NCBI GenBank assembly: GCA_035628995.1
Contig: DASPIR010000027.1
Coordinates: 16,621 to 80,620 of the forward strand
Origin: Clostridia bacterium
Lineage (GTDB): Bacteria; Bacillota; Clostridia; Lutisporales; Lutisporaceae
Direction: 5' to 3'
Length of the DNA: 64,000 nt
This document shows positions 1-8,069 of the stretch, in pieces (positions within the stretch are counted from its first letter, which is position 1; each line of letters starts with the position of its first letter). The notes below the pieces were generated by a model. It had not been told where the DNA came from and ran no database searches. It saw nothing but the letters and a program-made list of their open reading frames with translations. The position numbers and the translations under genes were made by a program.

Positions 1-19
1 ATATGATATCCCTCTCTTT

Positions 20-76
20 CGATATATCCCAAATCAAGTTTAGCAGCTTGTGGGACATATCGTGTGGGATATATCG
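20..76. repeat. TGGGAYATATCG direct and inverted repeats
   Basis: CGATATATCCCA at 20-31 is the exact reverse complement of TGGGATATATCG at 65-76, and a one-base variant, TGGGACATATCG, stands directly before it at 51-62. The spacing of the two direct copies is 14 bases. This could be an operator cluster or the end of a decayed element cut by the window edge. No gene is visible around it. Confidence 0.4.
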
Positions 77-127
77 TATATTTGATCGTTAGATGGTAAA
101 GTGCCTGTATGTAGAGCTTATAGTAAC

Positions 128-286
128 AGGTACAAAGGTTATTAACTTACCAAGTCAAGTAAATCAAATAACCTGATACCCCTTGCACCTGACAAAAACT
201 TACAGAACTTACAGTGCCAGGTGCGTAGGTTATTAGGTTATCAATACTACTAGAAAACATAACCTAATAACCTTTGCACCTGACAC
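128..286. repeat. Palindromic REP/MITE-like hairpins (two copies)
   Basis: The arms 214-241 and 259-286 are inverted copies of a 28-base unit (GTGYCAGGTGC then AGGTTATTAGGTTAT), differing at about three positions and separated by 17 bases. A second, more degenerate hairpin of the same unit spans roughly 126-194. Units containing GTGYCAGGTGC in inverted pairs resemble REP or MITE elements of Firmicutes. The hairpin abuts the flavodoxin fragment at 290, so it probably marks the truncation point. No transposase is seen. Confidence 0.6.
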
Positions 287-289
287 TTA

Positions 290-510
290 TGGTCTTTACA
301 AGAGCAGGGCCTTTGTTAGGCAGTTCGCCTCCATAGGTTATTAGGAGGGCTGCTTTTTTACCTTTAAAGCTATCTTTTATCGAGCCTAATGCATAGCATC
401 TATCCATAAATGCTTTCAGCTGGGTGGAAACGCTCGACCAATAGATTGGAGTTGCGTATACTACCACATCTGCCTAGCGGAAGATGGGATAGAGCTCCTG
501 CATGTCTCCT
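290..510 (-). pseudogene. Flavodoxin-family gene fragment (middle part)
   Basis: This stretch aligns without gaps to 6827-7047, the middle of the intact flavodoxin/NADPH-dependent FMN reductase gene at 6693-7244. The reading frame retains the flavin-domain stretch with YATPIYW and FMDRCYALGSIKDSF and then runs into unrelated sequence. Start, N-terminal third and C-terminal end are missing here. The left end abuts a palindromic repeat at 286. It is a dead paralogue copy. A further piece of the same gene family is at 1586-1640. Confidence 0.75.
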
Positions 511-690
511 CGGTAAATATACCGAAGGAGCTACTAGGGTTTTAATTTTATCGATCTGGATTATTCAGCAAGACTGGAAAAGGTGTTTTCTCATCTAAGG
601 AGCGGCTTTACGGTTGCGTTATTTCGGGTATTAGCAAATATTGGCCAGCTCATTTAAGAAACAGATGCTTTAATTTGGAGCAATATATAA

Positions 691-763
691 AAATATTTTG
701 CTTAATTGCAAGTATTAAAGAAAATATTTTGTTTAATGCTTGCAATTAAGCAAAATTTATATT
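691..763. repeat. Inverted repeat at a gene truncation point
   Basis: TTTTGCTTAATTGCAAG (696-712) is matched by CTTGCAATTAAGCAAAA (739-755), with further imperfect pairing on both sides, giving a hairpin with arms of about 25 bases. It sits exactly where the N-terminal part of the following AlbA/RecG-like gene is lost, so it may be the remains of a small insertion. The palindrome also creates the apparent start codon of the following frame. Confidence 0.55.
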
Positions 764-1548
764 ATAACTTAACAAAAAAACATCAGCTTTGTATTACAGC
801 GGTAGTTGTACCCGGTACTCAAATGGGAGAAACCGGCATTGATGGCGAACGTTTTATTGCCAATAAGCGTATTGAGGGGATAATAAGCCAAATGCTTGAC
901 GAAGCTATGTACTTTGTGAAACGAAATATGCGTGAGAAAACAATAATTGATGAAAATGGCAAACGAAATGATAAGCCTGAATATCCTGTAAAGGCTGTTA
1001 GAGAAGCGGTGCTTAACGCTTTAATGCATAGGGATTACAGTATTCACACAGAGGGTACCCCTGTAAGAATAATCATATATAGCGACCGTATGGAAATCAT
1101 AAATGAAGGCGGATTATATGGGAAGCTCACTATTGACAGCCTTGGGAAAATTCATACGGATACACGAAATCAAACTTTAACCAACATACTTGAAATTCTG
1201 AAAATTGCTGAGAACAGATACTCTGGCATCCCTACCATTCGTATGGAGATGCAGGAGCATAATCTTCCTGAGCCTATTTTTGAAAATAAAAGAGGCAGCT
1301 TTATTGTTACTTTAAAGAATAGAATGGAAACACAAATTGAAAGCGGTATGGTAAGAACAGGAGATATACAATCAGATTTATTGAAGTTTTGCATAACTCC
1401 CAAAACTCGTGAAGAAATAGCTAAATTTGTAGGTCGGACACAATACTATACTATGAAAACCCTTGTTATGCCGTTAGTAGAACAAAGTTTGCTTAAATTA
1501 ACAATACCGAATAAGCCGAAAAGCAGAAATCAGAAGTATTTTTCTTAG
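706..1548 (+). pseudogene. Truncated AlbA-2/RecG-like ATP-binding protein
   Basis: From about codon 28 (position 787) the frame reads as the central and C-terminal part of the family of putative transcriptional regulators annotated as AlbA_2 plus HATPase_c_4 (RecG-like helicase C-terminal). The conserved run PVKAVREAVLNALMHRDYS and the following EIINEGGLYG region belong to the ATPase-like domain, and residues 225-275 look like a winged helix. The N-terminal AlbA_2 domain is absent. The first 27 codons come from the palindrome at 691-763 and are not family-like, and I see no Shine-Dalgarno site before the ATG. These proteins often lie in accessory or mobile regions. The fragment might still be expressed, but I judge it a remnant. 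Confidence 0.6.
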
Positions 1549-1585
1549 GAGTAACGGGAAATAATGTACCGGGTAGAATTTTTTG

Positions 1586-1640
1586 TACCAGGTCCATATT
1601 CTTATAATCACATATCTCTTCAAAGGTGGTCTTTACTAAC
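1586..1640 (-). pseudogene. Flavodoxin-family gene fragment (C-terminal part)
   Basis: These 55 bases align without gaps to 6786-6840, the C-terminal coding part of the intact flavodoxin gene at 6693-7244. Same-strand orientation is kept, but relative to the fragment at 290-510 the order is reversed. The two pieces are therefore more likely remnants of two tandem copies than one split gene. Confidence 0.6.
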
Positions 1641-1711
1641 GTTGTAGAAGTGGGAGCGGGTTTAGTATTGAAATTCCAAGAGCAATAGGAAAGAAGCTTG
1701 TAGGATTTAAT

Positions 1712-1755
1712 AAAGGGTACAGAATATCCGCTGTTACGGTATCCTGTACCCTTTT
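1712..1755. terminator. Bidirectional-looking terminator after livF
   Basis: AAAGGGTACAG (1712-1722) pairs with CTGTACCCTTT (1744-1754), and an inner ATATCCG/CGGTAT stem extends it. It follows the livF stop at 1766 on the minus strand and is T-rich on the plus-strand side. It probably ends the liv operon transcript. Confidence 0.65.
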
Positions 1756-1765
1756 TGTTGTGAGG

Positions 1766-2470
1766 TTAATTGCCCAGATATGCCTTTTGCACTACATCGT
1801 TCATACGGAGGTTTTCCGCGGTATCTTCCAGCACGATGTTGCCGGTCTCGAGGACGTAGCCCCGGTGCGCGATCTTCAGCGCTTTGTTGGCATTCTGCTC
1901 CACAACCATTACTGTGATGCCCTGATTGTTCAGGTCCTTGATGATTTTGAAGCAAGTCTGGACCATGATTGGCATCAAGCCCATGGAGACCTCGTCAATC
2001 AGCAGCAGGCGCGGTTCCAGTACCAGAGCTCGACCGATGGCCAGCATCTGCTGTTCGCCGCCGCTCATAGTACGTGCCAATTGGTTGCGGCGCTCTTCTA
2101 GGCGAGGGAACAGCTCATATACCTTTCGGATATTCGGCTGTACCTTCTTGGCGTCAGATAGACGGTAGCAGCCCACGCGCAGGTTTTCCTCCACAGTGAG
2201 GTTCCCGAAGACGCGTCGACCTTCCGGCACATAGCCTACGCCCATTTCAGCGCGTTTCCATGCCGGTAAGCCGAGGATATCCTTGCCTTCCAGTAAAATC
2301 TGCCCGGACTTTGCTTCTTTGAGGCCCATGATAGTCTTGATCAAGGTGCTCTTACCGGCACCGTTGGGACCGATTACGCTGACCAACTCTCCCTTTCTGA
2401 CTTCAAGACTGACCTTTTTCAAAACTTCCATCTGGCCATATGCAACTTCCAGATCTACGATTTTCAGCAT
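1766..2470 (-). CDS. livF: Branched-chain amino-acid ABC transporter ATPase LivF
   Basis: Cytoplasmic ATPase subunit of a HAAT-family (branched-chain amino acid type) importer. The 234-residue protein has Walker A GPNGAGKST, the signature TMSGGEQQMLAIGRAL, Walker B LLLIDEVSMGL and the H-loop region VVEQN, in the usual LivF order and at normal length. It overlaps the end of livG by seven bases, as expected for coupled translation in livKHMGF. Arginine codons are mainly CGC, CGA and CGT, unlike the AGA/AGG-rich genes elsewhere in the window, so the operon may be acquired. The exact substrate (Leu/Ile/Val, another amino acid, or urea/amide) is not settled by sequence. Confidence 0.93.
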   Translation of the reverse strand: MLKIVDLEVAYGQMEVLKKVSLEVRKGELVSVIGPNGAGKSTLIKTIMGLKEAKSGQILLEGKDILGLPAWKRAEMGVGYVPEGRRVFGNLTVEENLRVGCYRLSDAKKVQPNIRKVYELFPRLEERRNQLARTMSGGEQQMLAIGRALVLEPRLLLIDEVSMGLMPIMVQTCFKIIKDLNNQGITVMVVEQNANKALKIAHRGYVLETGNIVLEDTAENLRMNDVVQKAYLGN

Positions 2471-3225
2471 TGGTCATCATCCTCCTCTCCTAAATACGCC
2501 TCAATCACCTTTTTGTCCTGTTGTACTTCTGCCGGTGAGCCTTCAGCGATCTTTTGCCCGTAGTTCAGGACCAGGATTCTGTCACATACCTTCATGGTGA
2601 GGGGAAGATTGTGCTCAATCAGGATTATGGTCTGGCCTTGTGCTTTCAGCTTGAGGATCAGCTCTGTGATCTCGTTGATGGCGAAATTGGAGAGACCGGC
2701 GCAGGGTTCATCCAGCATGATGAGCTGCGGGTCTGTAATCAGCACCCGGGCAATCTCCAGCCGGCGCAGATAGCCGAGGCTGACATCTCGGGCTTTTTTA
2801 TTGGCGATCTCAGTGAGACCGACCAGCTCCATCACGGCTTCCGCCTTTTCCACTACTGCTTTGGTGTGGCTTTTTTTGAAAAAGGAACGTACACCGGTAT
2901 ATTCGTGGATTCCGGAGGCGGCGACTACGTTATCGAGTATTGTCAGGTCGTGCAAGGGTTTGCTAATCTGGAAGGTTCGCGCTATGCCCTTGCGCGCCAT
3001 CTCATAAGGTGGAGAGCTCTGCACCTCCTGTCCATTCAGAATGACCTTGCCATCTGTAAGCTTGTATACGCCGCAGATGGAGTTGAAAAGGGTGGTCTTA
3101 CCGGCGCCGTTAGGGCCGATAATACCGAGGGTCTCATGCTCGAAGACTGACATATTAAGGTTATCAACCGCCTTTAGGCCGCCGAAATACATTTTCAGAC
3201 CTTCTACTCGCAGGATCTCACGCAT
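2464..3225 (-). CDS. livG: Branched-chain amino-acid ABC transporter ATPase LivG
   Basis: Second ATPase of the importer, acting with LivF under the LivH/LivM permeases. Walker A GPNGAGKTT, signature DVSLGYLRRLEIARVL (a degenerate LivG-type signature), Walker B LIMLDEPCAGL and a switch histidine in LIEHN are visible. The extended C-terminal part after Walker B is typical of LivG. I place the start at the ATG at 3225, preceded by GGCGGTG; an in-frame GTG at 3234 is also possible. The start overlaps the livM end (3218), consistent with one polycistronic message. Confidence 0.92.
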   Translation of the reverse strand: MREILRVEGLKMYFGGLKAVDNLNMSVFEHETLGIIGPNGAGKTTLFNSICGVYKLTDGKVILNGQEVQSSPPYEMARKGIARTFQISKPLHDLTILDNVVAASGIHEYTGVRSFFKKSHTKAVVEKAEAVMELVGLTEIANKKARDVSLGYLRRLEIARVLITDPQLIMLDEPCAGLSNFAINEITELILKLKAQGQTIILIEHNLPLTMKVCDRILVLNYGQKIAEGSPAEVQQDKKVIEAYLGEEDDDQC

Positions 3226-4120
3226 GTGATTCACCGCCCTTCCTTTTGAGTATTATGGTTATAAGTTGGTTATATTTGCGCAGCAGGAAGCTGTCTTCTC
3301 CGAGCAGCCCCTGTGGCTGGAAACGCATCATCAGAACAATGACACCTCCGTACAGAATCATGCGGTAATCGGCGGCAAAGCGCAGAAGCTCTGGTGCCGC
3401 GCCAAGCAGTATCGCTCCGATCAATGGGCCACGGATGGTTCCGACGCCGCCCACCACTACCATGGAGATGACACTGATGGATATGACAAAGGCAAAATTG
3501 CTTGAGAAAATAAAGGTCATGCGGTGCGCATATATTCCGCCAGTGAGGCCGGCGATAGCCGTGCCGAGGATGAAAGTAAGGACCTTATAATGGCTGATAT
3601 TGACGCCGAAGGAGAGCGCTGCGCCTTCATCGCCGCGCAGGCTGGCCAGCGCCAGACCGAACCAGGAATTGTTCATCTTACGGATCAGCATGCATACCAG
3701 CACAATCAGGATTATCAGCAGTACCAGGAAATGGGTGGGTGTCATCTTATTTCCGAAGAAATAGGGTGTTTTGACCGCCATACCCAGGGAACCGCCAAAG
3801 ATCTCCATATTCTGAAATAAAGCTACCATGACAAAGTTTATGCCGATAGTGGTGATGGCCAGGAAGTCATCACGCAAACGGAGACTTATTACACCGAGGA
3901 TGGCGCCCAGTGCTCCGGTGACAAGCATCGCCACTGGCAGCGCCAGCCAGAAATTGACACCAGCATTGGTTAAGATAGCGGCTGTATAGGCACCGATGCC
4001 AAAGAAGGCGGCATGGCCCATCATCGATTGACCGGCATAGCCGATGATGATGTTCAGGCTCAGGGCCAGCAGCGAAAATACTGCAATGTTGACTGCAACT
4101 GTCGTTATATAATTACCCAT
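3218..4120 (-). CDS. livM: Branched-chain amino-acid ABC permease LivM
   Basis: Integral membrane permease subunit, 300 residues, with about eight hydrophobic segments. The conserved N-terminal run SLNIIIGYAGQSMMGHAAFFGIGAYTAA and the later SLRGDEGAALSFGVN loop, which contacts the ATPases, identify it as LivM rather than LivH. AGGAGG stands eight bases before the ATG. It follows livH after 13 bases. Length is slightly short for the family (often 300-420), which is normal in Firmicutes. Confidence 0.93.
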   Translation of the reverse strand: MGNYITTVAVNIAVFSLLALSLNIIIGYAGQSMMGHAAFFGIGAYTAAILTNAGVNFWLALPVAMLVTGALGAILGVISLRLRDDFLAITTIGINFVMVALFQNMEIFGGSLGMAVKTPYFFGNKMTPTHFLVLLIILIVLVCMLIRKMNNSWFGLALASLRGDEGAALSFGVNISHYKVLTFILGTAIAGLTGGIYAHRMTFIFSSNFAFVISISVISMVVVGGVGTIRGPLIGAILLGAAPELLRFAADYRMILYGGVIVLMMRFQPQGLLGEDSFLLRKYNQLITIILKRKGGESHA

Positions 4121-4133
4121 CTTACCACCCTCC

Positions 4134-5009
4134 TTATATTTTATTGCCCTTGCTGATCAAACCGGAGGGCTTGATAAGCAAGACCAGAATCAAGACGATG
4201 AATGCAACGGAGTCCTTGGGGATGAAAGTGAGGTCGTATGCGGAAAGCATCGTTTCTGCCAGACCAATGAACAATCCTGCGATTACTGTACCTACCGGGC
4301 TTCCCAGACCGCCAAGGACAATTATAGACAGCATCTTGTATGAGGGAACCTCGCCCAATGCCGGTGTGATCGAATTGTAAAGTATACCAACCATGATGCC
4401 GGCAGCGGCGGCAAAGCCGTATCCAAGGATGTAGCTCAGGGCCATAGCGGAGTTGGTATTAACACCCATAGCCTGTGCAATATCGGAGTCCTCCGCCGTG
4501 GCACGCCAGGCCAGACCAAGTTTGGTCTTGTTGAGGACTAGCCATAACACGGTGAAGAGGAGCGTGGTCAGAACGATTATCAGAATCCACGCAGGTACGA
4601 CCGTCAGCTTTCCGATTTTGATTACGTCGGTGCCAAAATCAATATTATAAGCCTTCGTTCCCGGGCCTGCGATCAGACGAGCCAGGTCTCCGGAGAGTGT
4701 AAATAGTCCAACGCTGGCAACCAGTGGTACGATAGGCAGTATGCGCGGCTTGCTTAAGATCGGTGCATAAATATATCTGTGCAGCAGTACTCCAATCAGA
4801 CCGGTAATCGCCATGGAGAGAAGAAAGGCCAGAACCAAGCTGCCTGTCTTGAAGTAGATGAACCAGCCAATATAAGCTCCGGCTACATATGCACCGGCAT
4901 TAGCGACATCCAGGATGCGCAGGATACCGTATATAAGTGTCGCACCCATTGCGGTCAGGGCATACACGCTGCCTATCATAATGCCGTTAAGTAATTGCTG
5001 TAAAAACAT
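4134..5009 (-). CDS. livH: Branched-chain amino-acid ABC permease LivH
   Basis: First permease of the importer, 291 residues with about eight membrane spans. It starts MFLQQLLNGIMIGSVYALTAMGATLIYGILRILDVANAGAYVAGAY, a standard LivH N-terminus, and contains the AWRATAEDSDIAQAMGVN coupling loop and the VLGGLGSPVGTVIAGLFIG end motif. It is separated from livK by a 128-base spacer that carries a strong hairpin (5049-5093), so its expression is likely lower than that of livK. Confidence 0.93.
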   Translation of the reverse strand: MFLQQLLNGIMIGSVYALTAMGATLIYGILRILDVANAGAYVAGAYIGWFIYFKTGSLVLAFLLSMAITGLIGVLLHRYIYAPILSKPRILPIVPLVASVGLFTLSGDLARLIAGPGTKAYNIDFGTDVIKIGKLTVVPAWILIIVLTTLLFTVLWLVLNKTKLGLAWRATAEDSDIAQAMGVNTNSAMALSYILGYGFAAAAGIMVGILYNSITPALGEVPSYKMLSIIVLGGLGSPVGTVIAGLFIGLAETMLSAYDLTFIPKDSVAFIVLILVLLIKPSGLISKGNKI

Positions 5010-5048
5010 AGGGTCACCTCTTTTTTTATAAGTTGAATCGATAAAGAG

Positions 5049-5093
5049 CCGGAGGCGCTGCCCATCGCACCGTGCAGTGGGCAGCGCCTCCGG
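5049..5093 (-). terminator. Strong hairpin between livK and livH
   Basis: A 16-bp perfect stem (CGGAGGCGCTGCCCA paired with TGGGCAGCGCCTCCG, plus one more C-G) closes a 13-base loop. On the minus strand it lies directly 3' of livK and 5' of livH, followed by CTCTTTATC rather than a clean U-run. It is most likely a partial terminator or a 3'-end stabiliser that gives more binding protein than permease, as in other binding-protein operons. Confidence 0.75.
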
Positions 5094-5137
5094 GAATCTT
5101 TGGTTATAACATGTTGCTTATGCGATGTCGCTAAGGA

Positions 5138-6346
5138 CTACTTTGCAACGGGGGTAATGATTTCCAAATCGGTGATCTCACCGTAAGATTTGAATTTACC
5201 ATCTGTAACCTGCTGAATCTGGACAGCCTTGACAGCTTCGTGCTTTTCGGTGTATTTGATCAGCTTGCCGGTGACGGTGGTAAAGTCTTTCAAACCTGCA
5301 ATGGTGTCACGCATAGCGGCGGGATCATCGGTGCCAACTTGACGGATGGCTTCGAAGATTACCTGGAATGCATCATAAGCGGAAGCGCCTACCATGTCAG
5401 GTTCAAGTTTATATTCTTCTCTGTAGCGGGTGATGTATTTCTGTGTAGTTTCAGAAACGTCATCACGGTTCATGTTGGTAGTTAGGTATACACCGTTGGC
5501 ATGTTCGCCTGCGGTGAGTAGGAACTGCCAGGAGTCAGCACCTTCGGTTCCGAGTATCGGAACATCCAGACCCTGCAATTTGCACTGTTTAACAATTTCT
5601 GCCGCATGGGCATAGTAGTTGGCAATATATATGAGGTCTGGCTGAACTTTCTCTTTCAGCTTGGTTATGATGGCAGTAAATTCGTTGTCGGAAATGGCTA
5701 CCTTGTCTAAAGAAACAACCTTTGCGCCGTTAGCTTCAGCATGAGCGGTGAAGGTATTAGAAAGCTCGGTGCCGAAGTCCAGGTCCACAGCGATGATGGC
5801 AATTTTCTTAGCACCCAAAGTTTTGACGGCGAATTCAGCGCCGGCCTTGCCCTGAACCTTACCCGGGAAGGACTGGGAGAAAATGAAGTCACCAGCTTTT
5901 ACAACGTCAGGATGAACTGCGTAAGCTGAGACCATAACTTTACCTGCGTTTTGGATAATCGGAGCTGCAACACGGGTCGGACCGCTGTAGCTGCCACTGA
6001 CCACGGCGACAACGCCATCCTTGGTGGTAAGCTTTTCAGCGATGCTGACAGCCTGAGTGGTGTCGAGACCATCGTCGTAATTTACCAGTTCTACCTTGCG
6101 TCCGTTGATGCCTCCGGCTTCATTAACCAGCTTGACAGCGAGCTTCGCGGAGTTTTCCGCAGAGAGACCATCAGCAGAAGCGGCAGGTGAGGTTACGGGT
6201 GCAAAGAAACCTATCTTGATCGGTTCGGTGTTGGCTGGTTTTTCCGTAGCGCCAGGCTCGGAAGTCACCGGTGTATTATTCGGTGAGCATGCAGTAAAGG
6301 CGATGATCATCGACAGTGACAGTAACAGAACTAATAATTTTTTCAT
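5138..6346 (-). CDS. livK: Branched-chain amino-acid binding lipoprotein LivK
   Basis: Extracytoplasmic type I periplasmic-binding protein that delivers substrate to LivHM. The N-terminus is a lipoprotein signal with lipobox FTAC (Cys20), followed by a Thr/Pro-rich linker and the Peripla_BP_6 fold starting PIKIGFFAPVTSPAA. The stretch LVNEAGGINGRKVELVNYDDG is the family signature. GGAGGGG lies nine bases before the ATG at 6346, which is why I prefer this over the in-frame ATG five codons upstream. First gene of livKHMGF, with its promoter region at 6350-6480. Confidence 0.93.
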   Translation of the reverse strand: MKKLLVLLLSLSMIIAFTACSPNNTPVTSEPGATEKPANTEPIKIGFFAPVTSPAASADGLSAENSAKLAVKLVNEAGGINGRKVELVNYDDGLDTTQAVSIAEKLTTKDGVVAVVSGSYSGPTRVAAPIIQNAGKVMVSAYAVHPDVVKAGDFIFSQSFPGKVQGKAGAEFAVKTLGAKKIAIIAVDLDFGTELSNTFTAHAEANGAKVVSLDKVAISDNEFTAIITKLKEKVQPDLIYIANYYAHAAEIVKQCKLQGLDVPILGTEGADSWQFLLTAGEHANGVYLTTNMNRDDVSETTQKYITRYREEYKLEPDMVGASAYDAFQVIFEAIRQVGTDDPAAMRDTIAGLKDFTTVTGKLIKYTEKHEAVKAVQIQQVTDGKFKSYGEITDLEIITPVAK

Positions 6347-6478
6347 TTCTTTCCCCTCCATTTAGACTATTATGATGCTAATGATAAGTATTGTAGCTCA
6401 ATGCAGTCAGAAAATTTCTATAAAGAAAGTATAAAGCTTTTTTGCTGGAATTACAAATGCATTTCGTCCTATTTTTCT

Positions 6479-6560
6479 GAATATTGCAGATTTTACGCTA
6501 AAAAACTGCAATATTCGACATCGGAACACCTAATGATATTAAAGTCGATTGAACAATCGA
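6479..6560. promoter_or_regulatory. Two palindromes in the livK upstream region
   Basis: GAATATTGCAG (6479-6489) and CTGCAATATTC (6506-6516) form a perfect inverted repeat with a 16-base loop. TCGATTG-AA-CAATCGA (6545-6560) is a second perfect palindrome. They lie between livK (minus) and a small plus-strand ORF at 6598. Either could be an operator. I see no consensus promoter that would assign them. Confidence 0.4.
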
Positions 6561-6597
6561 ATATGGTTTTCATTCTTTTATAGAAAGGAAGTTAAAA

Positions 6598-6696
6598 ATG
6601 AGTACTAAATATGAAGTTATTTCCAAAAATGATTCTGTAAAAGCATTGGAAGTGAGTTGCTTGAAATACGCAGGGGGAAGGATCAAAGCAGCCTAA
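6598..6696 (+). CDS. Small ORF, 32 residues, unknown or truncated
   Basis: A GAAAGGAAG ribosome site precedes ATG at a good distance, and the frame runs 32 codons before stopping on the last codons of the convergent flavodoxin gene. The product (MSTKYEVISKNDSVKALEVS at its start) is hydrophilic. It may be the start of a longer gene cut off when the flavodoxin region was rearranged, or a real peptide. I do not recognise it. Confidence 0.3.
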   Translation: MSTKYEVISKNDSVKALEVSCLKYAGGRIKAA

Positions 6697-7244
6697 ACCT
6701 TCAAACCCATCCCATATACATCCTTAAGAGCCTTAGCATTCTCTCCTGCTGGCATATAGTCGTCAGTACAAACGCTATACACATCTACCAGGTCCATTTC
6801 CTTATAATCGCAGATTTCTTCAAAGGTTGTCTTGACAAGCTCAGGGCCTTTGTTTGGCAGTTCGCCTCCATATGTCATAAGGAGGGCTGCTTTTTTGCCG
6901 GTAAAGCTATCTTTGATCGAGCCTAATGCATAGCATCTATCCATGAATGCTTTAAGCTGGGCAGAAACGCTCCACCAGTATATTGGAGTCGCATAGATTA
7001 CCATATCTGCTTGGCGGAAGAGGGGGTAGAGCTCCTGCATATCGTCCTTTATTGCACATTTGCCTATGTTAACATTGTGGCAAACTTCACATGCAGAACA
7101 GCCGTGGATGTTTTTTTCTTGCAGGAAAACCTTTGTGACTTCTGCATCCTTATTAGAATCTTTTATTCCTCTAAGATATTCATTCAACAATAAGCTGGTG
7201 TTGCCATTCTTTTTTGGGCTTCCAAGCAGCGCCAGTACTTTCAT
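6693..7244 (-). CDS. Flavodoxin-family / NADPH-dependent FMN reductase
   Basis: Predicted cytoplasmic FMN-binding oxidoreductase of 183 residues. The phosphate loop GSPKKNGNTS near the N-terminus and YATPIYWWSVSAQLKAFMDR are typical of the iron-sulfur flavoprotein/FMN reductase group. CSACEVCHN supplies two of the cysteines seen in Isf-type proteins, but the full 4Fe-4S motif is not complete, so cluster binding is uncertain. GGAGG precedes the ATG. It lies 27 bases after the XRE regulator gene on the same strand, so the two are probably co-transcribed. Decayed paralogue pieces lie at 290-510 and 1586-1640. Confidence 0.85.
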   Translation of the reverse strand: MKVLALLGSPKKNGNTSLLLNEYLRGIKDSNKDAEVTKVFLQEKNIHGCSACEVCHNVNIGKCAIKDDMQELYPLFRQADMVIYATPIYWWSVSAQLKAFMDRCYALGSIKDSFTGKKAALLMTYGGELPNKGPELVKTTFEEICDYKEMDLVDVYSVCTDDYMPAGENAKALKDVYGMGLKV

Positions 7245-7271
7245 ATCTAAAACCTCCGTGTGTGATTTCTT

Positions 7272-7631
7272 TTACTTCTTCCCATACTTATGCTGTACAA
7301 ATTCCTTGAATTTCTCAATCTCTTCGATAGCCTCGGGGGATAAGTCCTCATCGGTGCTATATGTGTTCTCTGGGGAGCGGATTAAGAATTTCTCCTTGGA
7401 CTTATTAAGGATCTTTTCTGCTGTTTCTCGGATATTGCTTCTGCATAATAAATAATCGATGGACACGTCAAAATAATCGGCCATTTTTATCAATGCTTCT
7501 TTATCAGGAAATCTGATATTGATCTCATATTTTGATATGGTTGAGTATGATACGTTTAACATATTCGCAAGGGCATACCTTGTTATGTCTTTCTCTTCTC
7601 TTAAATCTCTCAGTCGCTCACCAAATTCCAT
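7272..7631 (-). CDS. XRE-family transcriptional regulator
   Basis: A 119-residue protein with an N-terminal Cro/CI-type helix-turn-helix (residues about 5-60: LRDLREEKDITRYALANMLN then STISKYE) and an acidic C-terminal tail. AGAGGTG precedes the ATG. The region upstream (7650-7755) contains several TGGACT half-sites that overlap both its own likely promoter and the divergent one, suggesting it represses itself and the Cys-rich gene at 7785. The flavodoxin gene follows on the same message. Confidence 0.85.
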   Translation of the reverse strand: MEFGERLRDLREEKDITRYALANMLNVSYSTISKYEINIRFPDKEALIKMADYFDVSIDYLLCRSNIRETAEKILNKSKEKFLIRSPENTYSTDEDLSPEAIEEIEKFKEFVQHKYGKK

Positions 7632-7659
7632 AAAAATGCACCTCTTTAGTATAATGTTA

Positions 7660-7756
7660 ACACAATATGTCCAAATGAAAAATTCATTGGACTAAATGGA
7701 AAAATTTCTATTGACTTTGGACTGTAAGTCCAGTAGTATTGAATAAAGTGGACTAT
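7660..7756. promoter_or_regulatory. Divergent promoter with TGGACT operators
   Basis: On the plus strand TTGACT (7711-7716) and TAGTAT (7734-7739) are separated by exactly 17 bases, and the palindrome GGACTGTAAGTCC sits between them. GTCCAAATGAA/TTCATTGGAC (about 7670-7692) is a second palindrome, close to TTGGAC of a likely minus-strand promoter for the XRE gene, and a third GGACTATGCGTCTAG half-matching copy follows at 7750. The spacing fits repressor binding that blocks both promoters. Confidence 0.65.
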
Positions 7757-7784
7757 GCGTCTAGTAAAACTCGGAGGTGATGAT

Positions 7785-8069
7785 ATGGGCTCGGAGTATT
7801 ATAAGTGTGAAAGTGAAAAGCGAGGCCCAGAAATGACAATAGTAGAGATGCTTATTTACTCATTAAGGAAACTCGCAGATCGGCTCTTCTTCAGTAAAAA
7901 TGTGGACAAGGAGTCCGATGGACATATTGTGAAAAAGCAGCTTAGATGTGCTATTTCAAGCTGCTTTGACAAGAATAATATATGCTGTAAGGTTTGTGAT
8001 ATCAAGAAATGCCGCTTTAAGTGCAATTTCATAGATAAAGAGGTATGTGATCATCAGAAGCTGGATTAG
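7785..8069 (+). CDS. Small Cys-rich protein, unknown
   Basis: A 94-residue protein led by a strong GGAGGTGATGAT ribosome site; the upstream in-frame ATG at 7755 has no such site. The C-terminal half carries eight cysteines in the pattern C-x6-C-x6-CC-x2-C-x4-C-x3-C-x7-C, with basic residues between, which could bind zinc or an iron-sulfur cluster. I do not recognise the family. The gene is divergent from the XRE regulator and its promoter spans an apparent XRE operator. Confidence 0.7.
   Translation: MGSEYYKCESEKRGPEMTIVEMLIYSLRKLADRLFFSKNVDKESDGHIVKKQLRCAISSCFDKNNICCKVCDIKKCRFKCNFIDKEVCDHQKLD

Noticed and set aside
1760..2101. Plus-strand open frame opposite livF
   Set aside because: Antisense frame of a well-supported gene with no ribosome site.
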